Shown here: positions 4,688 through 6,235 of the stretch, one piece after another
How the letters are laid out: each line of letters begins with the position of its first letter
Numbering within the stretch: the stretch's first letter is position 1
Assembly (NCBI GenBank): GCA_020072905.1
Contig: JAIQGB010000273.1
Location: forward strand, 1 to 6,235
Length of the DNA stretch: 6,235 bases
Origin: Terriglobia bacterium
GTDB taxonomy: Bacteria > Acidobacteriota > Terriglobia > UBA7540
Direction: 5' to 3'
Program-made: the position numbers and the translations under genes
Notes under the pieces: generated by a model
The model's database searches: none
Told to the model about the DNA's origin: nothing
The model's input: only the letters and a program-made list of their open reading frames with translations

Positions 4688-5599
4688 ATGGCGAAAGAGC
4701 CGGCTGAACTTAAGGCGTCGTTGCAAGGCATTGTGGGGTTCGGCGTCACGCCTTTCCACGAGGACTTTTGCATCAATTTCGAGGCCCTGCGCGAGAACGC
4801 CGCCCATCTTGTCGAACACTGCGAAGTCATCGTGGCGCTGGGCAACAATGGAGAGATTTTCTCGCTTTCACCCGATGAGCAGAAGCAAGTGGCGCGGGCG
4901 GTCGTCGAGGAGGCGCGCGGAAGGAAACCGGTTCTGGTGGGAGTGGGGTTCTCGCTGCCGGTCAGCCGTGAGCTGGCGCAGGCGGCGGAAGCTTGCGGCG
5001 CGGAGGGGATCCTCATTTTGCCCCCCCACCACACGAACGCCGGCGACGACGGCCTTTTCGAATACTACCGCGGCGTGGCCGAAGCCACGCGCCTCGGGGT
5101 CGTGCTTTTCCAGACCCCCGCCCTGAACTTCAGTCCTGCCTTGCTGCGGCGGCTGGCGGAGGTGCCCAACATCGTCGGCCTCAAGGACGAGCACGGCGAC
5201 ATGAAGCAATTCGTCCGGCAGTGGCACGCCGCGGGCGACCGCCTCAAACTGATGTGCGGGGTCGGCGAGATCCTGGCGCCCAGTTACTTTGCGCTGGGCG
5301 TGGAGGTTTTTACGAGCGGCATCGTCAACTTCATGCCTGCGACGTCACGCAAAATTCTGCGGCTTCTGCGTGCGCGGCAGTTTGAGGCTGCGGCGCGAGT
5401 CGTTGAGGAGGAAACGCTTGCCATCTTTGACCTGCGCGGCAAGCGCCCGGGTTACGTGACGGTGGTCATCAAGGAGGCCATGAATCTTTGCGGAATGAAC
5501 GCCGGTCCGTCGCGCCCGCCTTTGGCGCCGCTTGCGGAGGCCGATCGTGCAGAGCTCCAGTGCATCCTTTCTCGCCTGGGGCTCTTGAAGGGACTATAA
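4688..5599 (+). CDS. Dihydrodipicolinate synthase family protein, 5-dehydro-4-deoxyglucarate dehydratase-like (303 residues)
   Basis: This is a class I aldolase-type TIM barrel of the DapA/NAL superfamily at its normal length. Motifs in order: 'GIVGFGVTPF' (14-23), 'GNNGEIFSL' (52-60, the GxxGE loop), 'GVGFSL' (85-90), 'GAEGILILPP' (104-113), and 'NIVGLKDEHGDM' (161-172) with Lys166 as the Schiff-base lysine. The C-terminal 'GYVTVVIKEAMNLCG' (255-269) and 'GPSRPPL' (273-279) recall 5-dehydro-4-deoxyglucarate dehydratases. Those convert 5-dehydro-4-deoxy-D-glucarate to 2,5-dioxopentanoate, CO2 and water in glucarate/galactarate breakdown. The residue normally Tyr (Tyr133 of E. coli DapA) is Phe141 here ('VVLFQTP'), with the 25-residue spacing to the lysine that I recall for the dehydratase branch. 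This may alter chemistry, so the exact reaction is uncertain. It is convergent with the SDR gene, 23 bases away. Superfamily certain, subfamily moderate. Cytoplasmic. Confidence 0.9.
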   Translation: MAKEPAELKASLQGIVGFGVTPFHEDFCINFEALRENAAHLVEHCEVIVALGNNGEIFSLSPDEQKQVARAVVEEARGRKPVLVGVGFSLPVSRELAQAAEACGAEGILILPPHHTNAGDDGLFEYYRGVAEATRLGVVLFQTPALNFSPALLRRLAEVPNIVGLKDEHGDMKQFVRQWHAAGDRLKLMCGVGEILAPSYFALGVEVFTSGIVNFMPATSRKILRLLRARQFEAAARVVEEETLAIFDLRGKRPGYVTVVIKEAMNLCGMNAGPSRPPLAPLAEADRAELQCILSRLGLLKGL

Positions 5600-5622
5600 A
5601 GCTCGCTCGCAAGGTCCCGAAC

Positions 5623-6171
5623 CTACATGACGAATCGAATGAGGCCGCCGTCCACCTGCAGGGTCGCGCCGGTAATATATGACGCGGCGTCGGACAGGAG
5701 GAACGCTGCGGCGCGCGCAAACTCGTCCGGCGTCCCGTAGCGCCCGATCGGAATTACCGCCGCCGCGCGCCGTTGCTGCTCTTCCAGAGAAATCCCCACG
5801 CGCCGGCTGTTGGCTTCATCGAGCTCACGCAGGCGGTCGGTGGCGATCTTTCCGGGGATGAGATGATTCACGCGAATGCCCTGGGCGGCAAGCTCATGCG
5901 CGAGCGTCTTGGCCAGGGCCGTGACGGACGGGCGCAGAACGTTGGAGAGCGCGAGGTTCAAGATCGGTTCTTTCACCGAAGAAGAAGTGAGAAGCAGGAT
6001 GCTACCTCCCTTCCGTTCCTTCATGGAAGGCACCACGGCCCGCACCATGCGCAGCGCGCTGAGCACGAGCAACTCGAAAGCGTTCTGCCACGCTGCGTCA
6101 TCGAAGGCTTCGATGGGCCCAGCGGGGGGCCCGCCCGAATTGGTGACCAGAAGGTCGATACCGCCGGACAT
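5623..6171 (-). CDS. Short-chain dehydrogenase/reductase, N-terminally truncated (182 residues)
   Basis: SDRs are NAD(P)(H)-dependent oxidoreductases of about 250 residues. This frame holds only the last two thirds. Visible motifs are 'GGIDLLVTNSGG' (3-14, the NNAG-like segment after beta-4), 'SILLLTSSS' (57-65, with the catalytic-type serine), 'IRVNHLIPG' (99-107) and 'YITGATLQVDGG' (165-176). The Rossmann TGxxxGIG cofactor motif should lie about 80 residues upstream. Instead, an in-frame TAG occurs seven codons before the ATG at 6169-6171 and the DNA there does not continue the family. The YxxxK pair is also absent: its position reads 'SNVLR' (76-80). I recall a FabG-like SDR branch with the same 'LSNxLR' replacement, so that part may be ancestral. 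As it stands the product should not bind cofactor normally. The truncation may reflect an insertion, a deletion or an assembly join. The stop is TAG at 5623-5625, convergent with the upstream plus-strand gene. Confidence 0.75.
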   Translation of the reverse strand: MSGGIDLLVTNSGGPPAGPIEAFDDAAWQNAFELLVLSALRMVRAVVPSMKERKGGSILLLTSSSVKEPILNLALSNVLRPSVTALAKTLAHELAAQGIRVNHLIPGKIATDRLRELDEANSRRVGISLEEQQRRAAAVIPIGRYGTPDEFARAAAFLLSDAASYITGATLQVDGGLIRFVM

Positions 6172-6235
6172 CGACGACCTGATCAGGCGCTACGAAGCCG
6201 GGGAAGCGGCCCGACAGCTCGCGAAGGAACGCGGC
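6143..6235 (+). CDS. Fragment resembling a resolvase-type helix-turn-helix (cut by right edge)
   Basis: A plus-strand frame runs open to the window end. Its part from about 6161 reads 'PPDIDDLIRRYEAGEA' then 'ARQLAKERG'. This has the pattern of the C-terminal helix-turn-helix of serine recombinases and related DNA-binding proteins: an 'LI-x2-Y-x-AG' first helix and an 'LA-x-E-x-G' turn. The first possible start is the GTG at 6143, but bases 6143-6165 are more convincingly SDR coding on the other strand. The true gene may therefore be joined here without its own start. Only about 25 residues are informative, so the identity is tentative; HNH endonucleases and transposases can carry similar segments. 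Confidence 0.35.
   Translation, partial: MTRRSIPPDIDDLIRRYEAGEAARQLAKERG

Noticed and set aside
5600..5622. Bidirectional terminator between the convergent aldolase-superfamily and SDR genes
   Set aside because: The 23-base gap contains no inverted repeat or T-tract.
1..6235. CRISPR array, tRNA or complete insertion sequence
   Set aside because: No regularly spaced direct repeats, no tRNA-like cloverleaf segments and no complete transposase frame were seen on either strand.

Overview
The window is a GC-rich bacterial chromosomal segment. I infer an acidobacterium (confidence about 0.6) from the style of its proteins: a tail-fibre-like protein with NVGIG repeats and an S74 chaperone tail, two-domain PilZ proteins with an 'RHGA' signature, and a small exported helical protein ending in a charged 'VEKAEKIEKLAKHIK' helix. 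No rRNA, tRNA, CRISPR array or intact insertion sequence is visible.

Layout. (1) Bases 1-1378, plus strand: a tail-fibre-like surface protein that enters from the left edge. It is split by one frameshift near base 563 and ends in a peptidase S74 (intramolecular chaperone) domain followed by a coiled coil. (2) Bases 1379-1927: about 550 bases with no convincing gene, part of it clearly AT-richer than the surroundings. (3) Bases 1928-2350, minus strand: a small secreted or periplasmic helical protein with its own recognisable promoter. (4) Bases 2583-3434 (minus) and 3717-4577 (plus): two divergently transcribed paralogues. Each has a degenerate N-terminal PilZ-like domain, a four-cysteine zinc-ribbon-like insert and a C-terminal PilZ domain with an intact c-di-GMP-binding signature. 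The 282-base divergent region between them holds a -10 box and a leader with several inverted repeats. (5) Bases 4688-5599, plus strand: an enzyme of the dihydrodipicolinate synthase superfamily, most like 5-dehydro-4-deoxyglucarate dehydratase. (6) Bases 5623-6171, minus strand: a short-chain dehydrogenase/reductase that lacks its N-terminal nucleotide-binding part. Beyond about base 6165 the sequence changes to a plus-strand frame resembling a resolvase-type helix-turn-helix, cut by the right edge.

How the genes may work together. The two PilZ proteins are probably cytoplasmic c-di-GMP receptors that arose by an old duplication and still share a control region. The aldolase-superfamily enzyme and the convergent SDR may both act in sugar-acid catabolism, but that rests on adjacency and weak family resemblance only. 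The tail-fibre-like gene and the small exported protein have no evident functional link to the others.

The points most worth a second look are the PilZ/zinc-ribbon/PilZ pair, the structured leader between them, and the abrupt right-hand junction that truncates the SDR. I do not see a complete new multi-gene system.
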